64,000 nucleotides of DNA from Psoroptes ovis. Taxonomy: Eukaryota > Arthropoda > Arachnida > Sarcoptiformes > Psoroptidae. The position numbers and the translations under genes are program-made. The DNA lies in NCBI GenBank assembly GCA_002943765.1, contig PQWQ01000013.1, positions 620,001 to 684,000 of the forward strand, given 5' to 3'. Positions 25,966-36,997 of this stretch are shown here, piece after piece. The notes beneath the pieces were generated by a model, which was not told where the DNA came from, did not search any database, and saw only the letters and a program-made list of their open reading frames with translations. Position 1 is the stretch's first letter. Every line of letters begins with the position of its first letter.

Positions 25966-28900
25966 GTTTAAACTATTTACATTTGAATGAATATTTGACA
26001 GATTTTTCGAATACGATTCGCATTATACGATTAATGTGATGCAAAAAATAAAATAAATTAAAATGAACGATCAAGAAAAACTTGTAATTTTATTCAATTT
26101 TCGATTGTAATAAATTCATGAATAAACATTTATTCATTTTCATTTGTTCACTCTTCAGATTCAAAATTAAATATCGATTGTTTTAAATTTAGTTTAAATT
26201 GAAAATTTGATTGACTGATTGATCGATTGATTGATCAATCTAAATAATAATTAATGAATAAATAATTAAATTTTCACAGTTACCAGAAAAGTTAAAATGA
26301 AAAGTTTTTCCATTAATTTTTTCATTTAATTATTATTCTTTGTGAATCTTTAAAATGCATACAATGTTCAATGTGATTTGTCAATAATTTTTGGCCTTGT
26401 TCGATGTTTTTATTCGACAATAATTAAATCAATTGATTGAATCTTAATGAGACAAGCAAAAGGTAACTAATTACATCGAAAATCAATTATTAATCACGTT
26501 TTTTTGGCTGGAAACCAAAATCAATGAAATTAATTCAAGTGTTACATCAATTATGCCATCTTCAACTGATAAAATATCATTGACAAAATTAAAAATGACA
26601 ATGACAATAATTATTTAACGAGATAACTAGATCATATATGTTTGCTAAAACAAACACTGATTATTGCCTGATGAATTAACAACACTTTTGAACAACTATT
26701 CAGAAAAAAACTTTTCGATTTCTGTATTAGTAAAATCTATGCAATTGGATTCCGATTCTTTGATTTACATCATTATGATTATCCTTGTTTTATGAGTACT
26801 TCATTTTTTTCGAATGCAATCATAATCATAATAAGCAATAAAAATAAGAGTAATAATGATAATAATTTTGATTCTAAAATAAAATTAGAAAAAAATGGTA
26901 GAATTCAATCAATTTCGCTTGAGGGTTATATTATTCTTTTGTAGTTGACTCTCATTATTTTTCGATTTGTTTGATACTTTTTTTTGTTTAAATTCATTAT
27001 TAGGTGAACTAAAAATATATAAAAATATTAGTAATAAATGAAAATCTTCTAGTTGTCCGTGTTATCAACATCATTATTGATTTGCCTTCGGTCTTTGTTG
27101 AATAATTGAAAACATTAATAATAGAAATAATGATAATAATAAAAATAGGAAACAGTGAAGATTCAAATTCAAATTTGGAATCGAATCAATTCATTCTCTC
27201 TCCATCTTTCACTCAATTTCAATTTTCATTTTCATATTTACAATCCAATAATTGTTTTTATATTTGATGATTGAATGAATAAATATTCATCGAAAATAAT
27301 GATTATAAAAACAATAATAAATGCAATTTCGCATTGTCATTTTGGTTGTATGACCTCTGATTGTATGAAAAATTGTCATTATTCATACAATCATTATGAA
27401 TTTGTATATTTTCATAGATAAATATATCTATCGTCTTGTGAATAAAATCATTATTGCCAAAATGCCGAATTGTCAATCAATTTTTTTTTGACATATAATC
27501 AAATGGATAAATAAATACATGAATAAAAATACCGATAAATAAACCGATGATTGTATTACTTTGTCAACATTAGTTTTGTCAACTAAAAATCGAAAAAAAA
27601 TCGAAGACATGAAAAATGTGTTTCGCTTTGATAAATGATGATGATGATGTAAAGAAATTAGACATGCATACATACAAAGACTTGAGTCTCGAAACTTATG
27701 ATTGATTATATTTAATATGTGTGAATTTTTCATGAAATGCATGTGTCTGTGTCTATATCCTTATATAATAATGAAAAATGAGGAAAAGAAAAAAAAATCA
27801 ATTGATTGATTGATCGATTTTTTCTTTATCATTTTATTCGAATGAAAAATACGATGGCAACAATGGAAATAGTCGAAATAAAAGAAATTCTCGATAAATA
27901 ATAAAAACGAATAAATTCATGCAATTCGAAATGAGAATTAAAATTCGATTATATTAGATTCTCTCATTTAGATCATCATCTCTTTGATGTAAGAAATATA
28001 GTTTTCATTTATTAAGATATTTCTCTTGATTAATTGCTGCAAAAAAATGAATATATCTTCATCATATATTTCATAATATTTTTAATTTGATTCATTCCAT
28101 AATAATAATTAGAAACACATTTATTCTCTATATTGGTCAGCCATAAATGACCAGAATTAGGAATATACAAATTGTCATTTGTAACAAACTTTTAGAGTAG
28201 AATATATTCATTTATTTTTATATACTCCAGAAAAAATATAAAATGCCTTGAAGGCGAATGTTGTGTAATGGACGATGTAATGGTGAATAGTTTTTTCTCA
28301 TTTTTTTCAAATTTATTTGTTGACTGTCTAAAATAAAAATGAGGAAGAATTTATTTGGAATGAAGTTTGAATTTAATATTATCATTATAAAAAATAAATA
28401 AAAATATTAATGATGATGTTGGTAAACCGAAAAAAAGTAAAATTCGTGAATGTGTCTATTTCTCTTGTAATTTGGTTAGTATTGCCTTGAATTTTTTGGA
28501 AAATTTAAAAAATAAATAAAAATAAGCATCTTCATTTACAGGGAAAAAGATTTTCAATTTCTACAAATTATAACAGCAATCATACGTTACAATAAAATCA
28601 AGAATCAAATAAAACATGTGCTTGATGTAAAAATTTCTTAGAAATCTTATACATTCTCATATAAAAAAAAGCATTGAAAAATCAATGAATTCAATCGAAT
28701 TATTTTTGCTGTATCATCGAAATTTTTATTTCCAAGAGTGTTCTTTGTGTTAAATTGAATTAAATTTAGCTTTGTAAATTGAATTTTCATAATAAAAAAT
28801 TTTTATTATAAAATTCAAATGAAATTTTAACTTTTATGAATCATCTATCATCATGATTTGAATTGATAATTAGTATTGATAATCAATGTCATTATGTTTG

Positions 28901-29006
28901 AAGTTTTGATTATGATGCAACAATTTTTTCTTTCAAAAATATTTTCTTAAATATAATTAGCAATAAATATAAATAAATAAATTATATGGGCATCAATTTT
29001 TGAGCA

Positions 29007-30035
29007 TTAGACTTTATTTTCATCAATCCATTTTTTGTAATAGGAAACATTTGTGAAAACATTCACAGAACCAACTGGACAATGTCTTGTACCAAATGAA
29101 ACAATACCAATTTGTTTACGTGTTTCAGTATCGATTAGTGGACCACCAGAATCACCATTACAAGCTGATCGTTCAGGTGCTGATGCACAAAACATACCAG
29201 GTGTTTTGTCAATATTCAATTTTGATATATGTTCAGCACATTTACTTTCACTCAATATTTTTAATGTTGTTTTTTGCATTTTTGTCGATGGCTGATTACC
29301 ATAACCATGTGTTAAACCAAAACCATATAATGATACATTAGTTCCAGAAATTAATTCATGATCATTAATATCGATAGTTTGAACATTTGATCCAGGTTTA
29401 ATTGGATCTTTTAATATAAATAATGCTATGTCATTTTGTACGGTTGATAAATCAAAATCAGGATGTGGTATCATTTTTTGAATCTCAATTTCTGGATACG
29501 GAGACCATAATAGACTATTGCTGCCATAACGTGCACGATATTTGCTAAAACTTAATTTTATGAGAGCAAAATATTGGTAAATAAAGTTTTTGATTAAAAA
29601 TAAAGGATTAGCATATTTGATTATTTTTTGAAAAAATAGAATACCAATTAAATAAGATAAAACTTACTAATTAACACAATGTGCGGCAGTCAATATTGTA
29701 CGTGGTGTTATGAATGAGCCACCACAAATAAATCGATTGTTGAACAAAAATTTTCGATAAATTTGTGCCAAAAATGGTGCTTCACCATCACTAACATCTG
29801 CACCGCCAATTATTTTATTTTGAGTTGAGAAGTCTGCATTGTACATTTTATTTTTACCACTCAATAAGTATTGAAACCATGATTCATTGGCCAACCATTC
29901 GATCGGTGTTTGATCACCATCAAGTAATAATGAATCGATTTCATTATTTTCATCATTCGATTGAATTGATACAATCATAATCGATATGATTATGATCATA
30001 ATAGAAATCGATAAATGGTTGATAGCGATTTTCAT
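29007..30035 (-). CDS. Secreted chymotrypsin-fold serine protease (S1 family), two exons
   Basis: Digestive-type S1 endopeptidase, 301 aa, complete. Exon 1 is 30035-29668 and exon 2 is 29544-29007, with a 123-nt GT-AG intron splitting a Tyr codon. The hydrophobic N terminus (residues 1-26) is a signal peptide; a propeptide follows to QNK, and cleavage before IIGG at residue 75 would activate it. The triad is His119 (TAAHC), Asp161 (NDIAL) and Ser255 (GDSGGP). Six cysteines fit the usual 42-58, 168-182 and 191-220 pairs. By chymotrypsin numbering residue 189 is Ser, as in chymotrypsins, but position 226 is Asn instead of Gly, which should narrow the S1 pocket. It resembles mite group 3/6/9 proteases; which group is unclear. 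The start is the ATG at 30035; a TTG six bases upstream is not needed. All catalytic residues are present, so it is not one of the inactive protease paralogues known in scabies mites. Confidence 0.95.
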
Positions 30036-30156
30036 ATTCAATAAATATGTAAGATTATTCTTGCAAAAATAGAATTATTGTTGAATAAAAAAAAGTTATC
30101 AGTGATTATAATGATGATGTATTTAATAAATTTGAAGATTTGCTTTAATTTCCATC

Positions 30157-30167
30157 GTATTTATATA
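30157..30167 (-). promoter_or_regulatory. TATA box of the serine protease gene
   Basis: The minus strand reads TATATAAATAC here, 122 bases upstream of the ATG. A TTCA initiator-like site about 32 bases downstream (near 30133) would give a 5' UTR of roughly 100 bases. Spacing is right for a TATA-driven promoter, but such strings are common in A/T-rich DNA. Confidence 0.45.
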
Positions 30168-31815
30168 TGATTCATTTTTATAATCGAGAAATGGCGTTCA
30201 CTCTTGATTATATGATTAATTTTTCTAATTAAAAACATAATTAACTCAAATTTATTTCTGGTCATCAAGATCACTAAAAGAAAATTTATGACGAAAAAAA
30301 TAATCTCTATGATATTTGATGTTTTGGCACAAATAAAAAAATGAATTATAAATTTTTTTTTACCTTCAAATTTTCAATAATTTTTCCTTCATCTTAATCT
30401 TGAGATGCAAAACAAGGAATTTCATCCATAAATTCCATTGTCAAATATTCTTTTTTTTTCAATATCTGAGTTTAATGTTCTTTGTCATCATTATAATACC
30501 GATGGTATTGAACACAAAATTATATATTATCCATATTATTTCAACATTGATTTATTTATTTCCAATATATGAATAAATAAATGAAAAAACGAAATAAAAA
30601 ACCATCAATTTAAAGAGAAAAAACGTTTGACATAAACACAATTATCAATTCAATCTAGTTTCAAATATATTATTCATAAACAATACATACACCAGGCCAT
30701 AAAATTTTGTTTTTCTTCATTTCATTGAAACTGTAAACATTGACAACAAAACAATGTCAAAGCCTATACCTGAGTTTGGCTGATAGGCATTCAATGTAAC
30801 AATGATAGTAATAATAATAATAATAATAATGATAACCACCATCAATAATGGCAACAACAATGATGATGATGATGATGACCTAAATTTTATCACAATATAT
30901 CTTATAATTTAGTGTATAGTAATGAATGAAAGAAAAGCAAAATTTTCGGCACAAAATCTTTTTATCGACCTAAAATTCGGTATGTGAAATACCGAGAATG
31001 TATTGGGTTCATTATTATCATATTATTAATATTTCAGAGATTGTATATGCCTATTATTATATTCATTTCATTTTACCATTTTTCTTTTTGGTTACCATGA
31101 ATTTTTTTTCCATATTTTTCTATTTGTTCAAAAATTTTCAAGAATCTAAAATCTTGATTTTTTTCCTACTTTTTGCCATGTGTGCGTGTGTTTCTTCTTC
31201 AAGACATTCTCAAAATCACATGAAAATGTATATAAAAATAAAATATTTTTAGATGGAATTTGTTTTGAATTTAAATTCATAAGAATATCACAAATATTTG
31301 AAATTTTGTGAAAGAAAAAAATGATTTTTATTTTATGTCATCCATTCTTTAATTTTTTTTCCATAAAAATTTGTTATTCATATGGTTCATAATCGGCAAA
31401 GACATACGACCCAATTTAAATATTACCAAAAATAAAGTAAATTATAATAAATTTCCATAAGAAAAAAAGAATACACAATGAATCAAAGTTTGTTATATTC
31501 ATTTTGAATTAATAATGATGAAATAAAAAAATGGAATGAAATACAAAATAAAGGTTATACAATTGTTGAAGCATTCTCATTTCAATATTAATTTTGTGGA
31601 ATAATTTTCATTTTCAAAAATTCCAAAACAAATCGATGAAACAAATATATCTGAAATGGATACAAAAGATCCATCCATATTCTCTGTTTTGCTTTCATCA
31701 AGTTAATTTCCATAGAGAAAAAAATCTCGTAACGTTTCCATTACATACGTGTGTCTTTATGTGTTCATTTGTGATTTTCACAAGCAAATTAACTCAAAAA
31801 AAACGAAAACAAATT
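30168..31815. other. Non-coding stretch between protease promoter and retrotransposon
   Basis: No supported gene. Simple AAT and GAT runs at about 30810-30880; the rest is unremarkable A/T-rich DNA. The plus-strand frame at 31594-32073 runs into the antisense of the retrotransposon and is not a gene. Confidence 0.6.
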
Positions 31816-31828
31816 GATCCATTTTATG

Positions 31829-33375
31829 ATGATGATGATGATGATGAAGAACAAGCAAAACAACCCTTGTTCCGTGATCACAAGGGTGGCAATAGTATGG
31901 TCACATCAGCCGTGCCCTGTCAGCAGTCTTGTCAAATCCCTATCGGGACTAAAGTTGGTATTGATTCGCGATCCAACTGTTGGAAAGAACAATTTCGTCG
32001 TGTGGCCATCAGCAGTCTCCGTCCATCTCTGATTCCAAAGATTCAGTATGTCCAACTTCGACGCTTGGCATAGTGTCATCATGGGCACTCGGGTGTAAAA
32101 AACATCCGAAAGGTCGACTGCAGCAACCTTGGCAAACTTATCAGCTAGATCATTACCAAAGTTGCCACAGTGCGACCTTGTCCATTTCAGACAAATATGG
32201 CCACGATGGTTACACACGATACGAAAAATGTCCTGCACTAATTCATTAAGTGTATAGATATTATGCAAAGCCCAAATCGCTGACATAGAATCAGTTATAA
32301 TTTGAGCATCGACAATACCATTTTCAATGATCCAAACCAATGCGTTGCGGATGGCCAACAATTCAGCCTGAAAGACTGAACATCCAGCGCCAAGGCGGAA
32401 ACATTGAATTACACTTGGGATGCAATTTTCATCATTGAAAACAACAAAAGAACACCCAACCAGGTCCTCAGACCTCGATCCATCAGTGAAAATGGTACAA
32501 CTATGAGAGTCAGTACAAAATTCCAACTCAGCATCGATCCTCTCAATAAAAAAAGATTGGACCAACGCTGGATGGATCGAGTCTTTGAACCTGATCGGGA
32601 ATTCATATTGTTCCCTCAGATAAGCATCACTTTTTATCCTGAAAACATCTGATCGCAGTTTGATCACCAAGTCAACGGGAATCAAATTAGCAATGATCAA
32701 CGATGCTTGCAGCGACACAGTTCTGGAAGCGCGAATCATACCAACAGCAAAACGTCTTTGCAAACTTAACAGTTTGCCACGTTTCGTTCTGCTTGACAAG
32801 ACACTGTTCCATACAGGGCAGGCATAAACTATCATCGGTTCGATCGCTCGAACGTAAATAGTACGTAAGACGTCATACGATAAGCCCCATCTTGGACCAA
32901 ATTTTTTCTTGATGCAATTAAACATTTTCATTGATTTTGTCTCGATATAGTCAATATGATTTGCCCATGTTAGTTTTGAATCAATCATCAAACCAAGTAT
33001 TTTTAAACATGGTACTAAATCAATTGATCTGCTATTCATAATGATCGGGAAAGACGCCAAATTTCTATGTCTTGATATAATCATGCACTTGGTTTTGGCG
33101 GGATTAAACGATAGGCCATTATTTAAGCCCCATTCTGCAATAATCGATAGCAGACTATTTGTTAGATCTGCAGCCAATTCTTGGATTGGATGTTGGCAGA
33201 TGAGGATGCAATCATCCGCAAAAGCCTGCAAATGACATCCCCTTGGCAACGACATTTTCAATAGGTCATCAATTAGTACATTCCAAAGGAGTGGCGACAA
33301 TTTACCACCTTGAGGGGTGCCACCTGTAGCCATTTTAGTAAATGATTGATTCATTAGAGATAATTCGATAGTACG
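31829..33375 (-). mobile_element. 5'-truncated non-LTR retrotransposon with target duplication
   Basis: The insertion is read on the minus strand: it begins inside the reverse transcriptase, ends in a short 3' UTR and then a run of ATC triplets. The 13-base string gatccattttatg occurs at 31816-31828 and again at 33376-33388, an exact target-site duplication that fixes both ends (the last ATG may belong to the tail). The endonuclease and the first part of the reverse transcriptase are missing, the usual result of incomplete target-primed reverse transcription. The remaining frame is undamaged, so the insertion is probably recent. The RNase H domain and triplet-repeat tail suit the I/R1/Loa group of elements; the exact clade cannot be settled by eye. 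Confidence 0.92.
31906..33375 (-). CDS. Retrotransposon ORF2 remnant: reverse transcriptase part plus RNase H
   Basis: An open frame to TGA at 31906-31908; residue numbers count from the internal Met at 33354. It contains TPQGGKLSPLLWNVLIDDLL (RT motif before the palm), FADD at 45-48 (the catalytic YADD equivalent), and ILGLMIDSKLTW at 119-130 (thumb side). A complete RNase H follows: TDGS (Asp291), QAELLA (Glu331), TDSMSA (Asp355) and GNDLAD (Asp402, Asp405). The protein ends LLTGHG, where related elements often go on into a Cys/His knuckle, absent here. The Met at 33354 is not a real start: codons upstream remain open and the first ~480 residues of the parental protein were lost by 5' truncation, so the remnant should not be functional. 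No stop or frameshift is seen within it. Confidence 0.9.
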   Translation of the reverse strand, partial: RTIELSLMNQSFTKMATGGTPQGGKLSPLLWNVLIDDLLKMSLPRGCHLQAFADDCILICQHPIQELAADLTNSLLSIIAEWGLNNGLSFNPAKTKCMIISRHRNLASFPIIMNSRSIDLVPCLKILGLMIDSKLTWANHIDYIETKSMKMFNCIKKKFGPRWGLSYDVLRTIYVRAIEPMIVYACPVWNSVLSSRTKRGKLLSLQRRFAVGMIRASRTVSLQASLIIANLIPVDLVIKLRSDVFRIKSDAYLREQYEFPIRFKDSIHPALVQSFFIERIDAELEFCTDSHSCTIFTDGSRSEDLVGCSFVVFNDENCIPSVIQCFRLGAGCSVFQAELLAIRNALVWIIENGIVDAQIITDSMSAIWALHNIYTLNELVQDIFRIVCNHRGHICLKWTRSHCGNFGNDLADKFAKVAAVDLSDVFYTRVPMMTLCQASKLDILNLWNQRWTETADGHTTKLFFPTVGSRINTNFSPDRDLTRLLTGHG

Positions 33376-33388
33376 GATCCATTTTATG

Positions 33389-34189
33389 TTTTCATTGCAA
33401 TTAATTTTTAATTAGAAACGTAATAATGAATGTGGACCGGGAAATGTACACATCGATAACATTTTCTGTTCTCTTTTCTGTTTTTCTCCAATTTTTCCCA
33501 ATTCTTGTTCATCTAATTTTATCCGTAGGAAAAAATATAAATTACACTGTAATGTTTGTAAAAAAAATTGACAGTGAAATAACCAACCTACAAAAATAAA
33601 AAACCTAATAAACTTCAATATTATCTTTTTTTTGTTGGTATTGACAGCCAATGAAATAGAGAGAGTTGATTTCATGAGAAAATTAATTTCAATTTTATAA
33701 TTTGAAGAAGAATTAAATATAATGAAAGGAAAATGTTTCCAAAAAATAGAAAAAGTAAATCAAATTCTTAGTACTCTTTTTTAGAATATTCTTTTTCAAT
33801 TCTTTGGATGATTGGAAACGAAATGATAATGATAATGATAGGAATGATAATAATAATAATACTAATAATAATTACGATAATAATAATAAAATACAAACAT
33901 AAATACAAATGCAAACACACACACACACACAAACACACCAGCAACAAAAAATCTTTAATTTCTTGATTTTTAATGATTTTTTATTCTTTGTTATAATATT
34001 ATGTATGTTTATAATGATATATCGATATCATTTACAAATTGATGATGATGATAATTATAATGATGATAATGATAATAATAATAATAATAATGAAAGTAAA
34101 TGATGAAAATGATTCTCATTATATTTGGTCTTATTAGTATTGTCATTCGTTTGTTTGTTTGTTTGTTATTGTTTTACTTTATTTTTCAA
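33389..34189. other. Short intergenic stretch
   Basis: Between the retrotransposon target site and the membrane-protein gene. It has GATAAT/AATAAT repeats at about 33820-33895, a short CA run near 33915-33930 and (TTTG)n at about 34147-34166. No gene seen. Confidence 0.6.
34178..34183 (-). promoter_or_regulatory. Polyadenylation signal of the membrane-protein gene
   Basis: AATAAA on the minus strand, starting six bases after the TGA stop of the 331-aa gene. It implies a very short 3' UTR, as is common in compact arthropod genes. Confidence 0.4.
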
Positions 34190-35185
34190 TCAAATATAAT
34201 GAACAGATACTAATTGATCACTTAAAAATTTTACCTTTTTCTCTTGTTTATTAAGCTCATTAAATTGTTGCTGTTGTTGATGAAACTTTTGATATTGTAA
34301 TTGATATTTTAGTGGCTGTTCTGGATCATTAATGATGAATAGCGAATTTTTTCTAAAAAATTCATTGTTATTTCCAATTTTATTCATCAATGATGTTTTG
34401 AAATGCTTTGATTTCTCATCTGTTTTACCGATTGATGATTTGTCGTAAGCACTCAATGATTTTGATTTCAAGCTTTTCTTTTTTCTAAGTATTTTGTTGA
34501 AAATTTTTTTTCGAATTCTCTCATGTTTATCATTAATATTCTTAATTAGTTGATATTCTGTATTTTTATCCAATACGATAATAACATGATCATCATTATT
34601 ATCATTATGATTGCTTGATTTGGAAATTTTTCTCAAATTTTTCAATTGACTATCATCACTTGAATTATTTAAAAATGATAAACTTGTTTTACCATCCTCA
34701 TACATTGTTAATGTTGACGCTGATGCTGTATCAGTTGTCTGATTTGTTGTCATCGATGTTTGCTGTTTTTTCAACAATAATGAGTCAGAAGGATTAGATT
34801 TTAATTTCAAATTTTTTGTTTTGATTGGTTTTTTATGTTCAGTACTGTTTTTATTATGTTTATCATTATTATTATTCATGAATAAAATAATCATGATAAT
34901 TGTTGAAATAGTTATCATAAAAATCATTATTATCAATGTAATCAAACTAATTTTTGGAATATGTATCATCAACAACATAATTTGATCCTCATCATGTTTA
35001 TTGATACGTATGGTTGTATCATGTTTTTCTTGAACAATATTATTAGGATGATGATGATGATTCTGGTTTGTTTGTTTATGGTTTTCATCATTATGACTGA
35101 CATCGAATGAATAGCTTGAAATCGCGAACGATAATATTATGATAATAATAATTATTTTCACATAAAAATGATTAATCAATGTCAT
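34190..35185 (-). CDS. Unrecognised single-pass membrane protein, intronless
   Basis: A 331-codon frame from ATG at 35185 to TGA at 34190, far longer than chance frames here. Residues 1-25 form a signal peptide (a run of Ile after Lys10). An Asn/His-rich outer segment follows (26-75, HHHH at 43-46), then a strong membrane span at about 79-103. The remaining 228 residues should be cytoplasmic: Lys/Ser/Asn-rich with a basic block at 221-245 (for example KKIFNKILRKKKSLKSK) and a Gln-rich stretch near 296-307. I recognise no domain. AATAAA on the minus strand at 34183-34178 follows the stop by six bases, and a TATA-like box lies about 100 bases before the start, so transcription unit and frame agree. 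The topology (type I, N-terminus outside) is predicted from the hydrophobic pattern only. The Lys/Asn bias may reflect base composition. Confidence 0.75.
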   Translation of the reverse strand: MTLINHFYVKIIIIIIILSFAISSYSFDVSHNDENHKQTNQNHHHHPNNIVQEKHDTTIRINKHDEDQIMLLMIHIPKISLITLIIMIFMITISTIIMIILFMNNNNDKHNKNSTEHKKPIKTKNLKLKSNPSDSLLLKKQQTSMTTNQTTDTASASTLTMYEDGKTSLSFLNNSSDDSQLKNLRKISKSSNHNDNNDDHVIIVLDKNTEYQLIKNINDKHERIRKKIFNKILRKKKSLKSKSLSAYDKSSIGKTDEKSKHFKTSLMNKIGNNNEFFRKNSLFIINDPEQPLKYQLQYQKFHQQQQQFNELNKQEKKVKFLSDQLVSVHYI

Positions 35186-35278
35186 ATTTTGGTTTATTTA
35201 TTCACTATTGCTTCGATCAAAATAAATAAGCAAATAAAGAAATTCTGACAGCTTAAATTTTGATCAAAAATATTTTCT

Positions 35279-35286
35279 TATTTATA
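35279..35286 (-). promoter_or_regulatory. TATA-like box before the membrane-protein gene
   Basis: The minus strand reads TATAAATA 94 bases upstream of the ATG. A TGTCAGAATT initiator-like site lies 40 bases downstream at about 35246, a little further than ideal. Weak support only. Confidence 0.3.
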
Positions 35287-36964
35287 CAATAACAACAAAG
35301 CGAACAAAAATGAAACAAAAAATATGATCTTAATAATAATTGATTATTATTGATTTTGACTGTTTTCACAGTATTTGCTGAAGCAAAATCGTGAAACAAA
35401 AAATTAATTCAAAATTTTAAACTAAATTATATAAATATGAGCAACTTGAAAATGTGAATGAATTCATTTATTCTGTTTTTTTATTTATTTACATTTTACA
35501 CTCTAAATTCATTTCAATAAGTTTAATTTGTTTTTAATCCTAAAGAATTTCCATTATTTAATTCCATTTAATTTAATTTTTTGCCATTTCAAATGTTTTT
35601 TTCTATTTTTATTTTTATACAATAATCAATGAAAAAACAAACAATACAATCAATTAATCAATCAATTCAATCAAAATAAAATGAAAAAATAATAATGATA
35701 TGATTTCATTTTCCTTATTTTTTCCTTTTTCATTTTGGATTCTTTATTATGAATTCATTTACTAAGCATACGCGCACACACTCATTCATTTAATGAAAAA
35801 TAAAAAGAAATAAATTTCCATTCAATTCATAATTCATTCAATTCATGATTCATTCAAACATCGAAGAGTGTATATAAAAAATTTATTTTGATATTTATTG
35901 AAAATGTGAAATCAAATATTGATGCATCAATTATTTATTGTATTTCTAACAAAAAATAAAAAACGTAAATAATTGATCAAAAAAAAAAAAAAACTAGAAA
36001 TCTCTTGAAATTTGGTCTATGTCGGTGTGTTTGTGTGTGAATAGTTTGCTAATATTAATTCAAATATTGCAAAACAAGAAAAATAAACAAAAAGAAAAAA
36101 AAATGAAACAATTCTCATGTCTTGGGTGTTTTCATTGAAAATAAATCCTAACAAGAAAACAATGTTGTCACAAAATGCTGCTGGTAGGCTCCATATTTTT
36201 GGCCCTAGTTTATTCTTCAAAGTTCTTTGCATCGTTTCGCATGAATTTTTATGAAAACAAAATTTTCAATTTTCCATCATTTTTCATATCATAATTCCAT
36301 AATTTATTTCTACGATAAAAAAATGCAGAAATAATCAATAAACTCATCAATACACACACACACACATGCACACTCGAATGATGAACGATAAAAAATAGAC
36401 ATTAAATCTTCAGATTTTTTTCAATTGTATGTTATTTAAACAATTTCACATTTTTTTTCTCTGTAAAAAAAATTTAAACGACAAGTATTTTGTATTAAAA
36501 AACTATCATTATCACTGTCTTCGTATGTAAACTCATGGAAAATACTAGAATTTTTCCTAGTATTCACAATTTTAATAATTTAGCGATTTCAATAATTCTT
36601 TTCGCAAAAATCATTATTCAAATATTTTTTCAAAATTTTTTTTAAAAAATTCATGAAACATATAATCATTGAATGAGTTTTTTATGTCAAATATTTGAAT
36701 TAAACCTAAATGAAGATGATGTTGATGTGAAACTATTCATGAGATAGTAATAAATTATGATAATCAATAAAATTCTCATTAAAATAATGTCTATTTTTTG
36801 CTTTGTTTTGAATGTTTGCATCCATATTTTCTTTCAATGCATTTGCTTCAAGCTTTGTTCATCCAAATCCATCTATTACATTCATTTATTTTGTCATTGA
36901 AACAATTGTAATGACAGAGTATAATAATAGTGATGATGGCTCGAAACAAGGACAAAAATCAATA
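35287..36964. other. Non-coding stretch
   Basis: Upstream of the membrane-protein gene. No gene seen; a short CA run at about 36355-36366 and an 8-bp hairpin (AATACTAG and CTAGTATT) at 36541-36563 are the only structured elements noticed. Confidence 0.55.
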
Positions 36965-36997
36965 TTTATATAAACACTTTGAAGTTCTAGTGATCAG
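36965..36997 (+). promoter_or_regulatory. TATA plus initiator promoter candidate
   Basis: TTTATATAAAC at 36965-36975 is followed by TGATCAGCG, with the initiator A at 36996, 29 bases after the first T of TATATAAA. This is textbook spacing for an arthropod core promoter. The downstream sequence is less A/T-rich, with a GCAGCAGCAG stretch as in many 5' UTRs. No coding exon close by can be assigned to it; the next certain plus-strand gene is the TASK channel 20 kb away, for which this could be a distal 5' exon. Confidence 0.4.

Larger units (their letters stand above)
22446..29006. other. Intergenic stretch between aquaporin and protease genes
   Basis: About 6.5 kb between two convergent genes, with no supported gene. 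It holds a CAT/TTA microsatellite at 25921-25965, a GAT-repeat segment at 24957-25000 that creates long but meaningless frames on both strands, and short A/T-rich repeats. A plus-strand acidic reading frame ending in a donor-like CAG|GTAATA near 25038 is noted under findings. Confidence 0.6.

Noticed and set aside
29053..29341. Plus-strand frames of 80-84 codons
   Set aside because: Antisense of protease exon 2, which has all S1 motifs.
31594..32249. Plus-strand frames with ordinary-looking protein sequence at 31594-32073 and 31980-32249
   Set aside because: They are the antisense of the retrotransposon 3' end and RNase H region, whose minus-strand frame is clearly the coding one.
33376..33405. 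In-frame codons upstream of the RT remnant that read like the family motif IKWIR
   Set aside because: They lie in the duplicated target site and beyond it, so the resemblance to the RT sequence is accidental.
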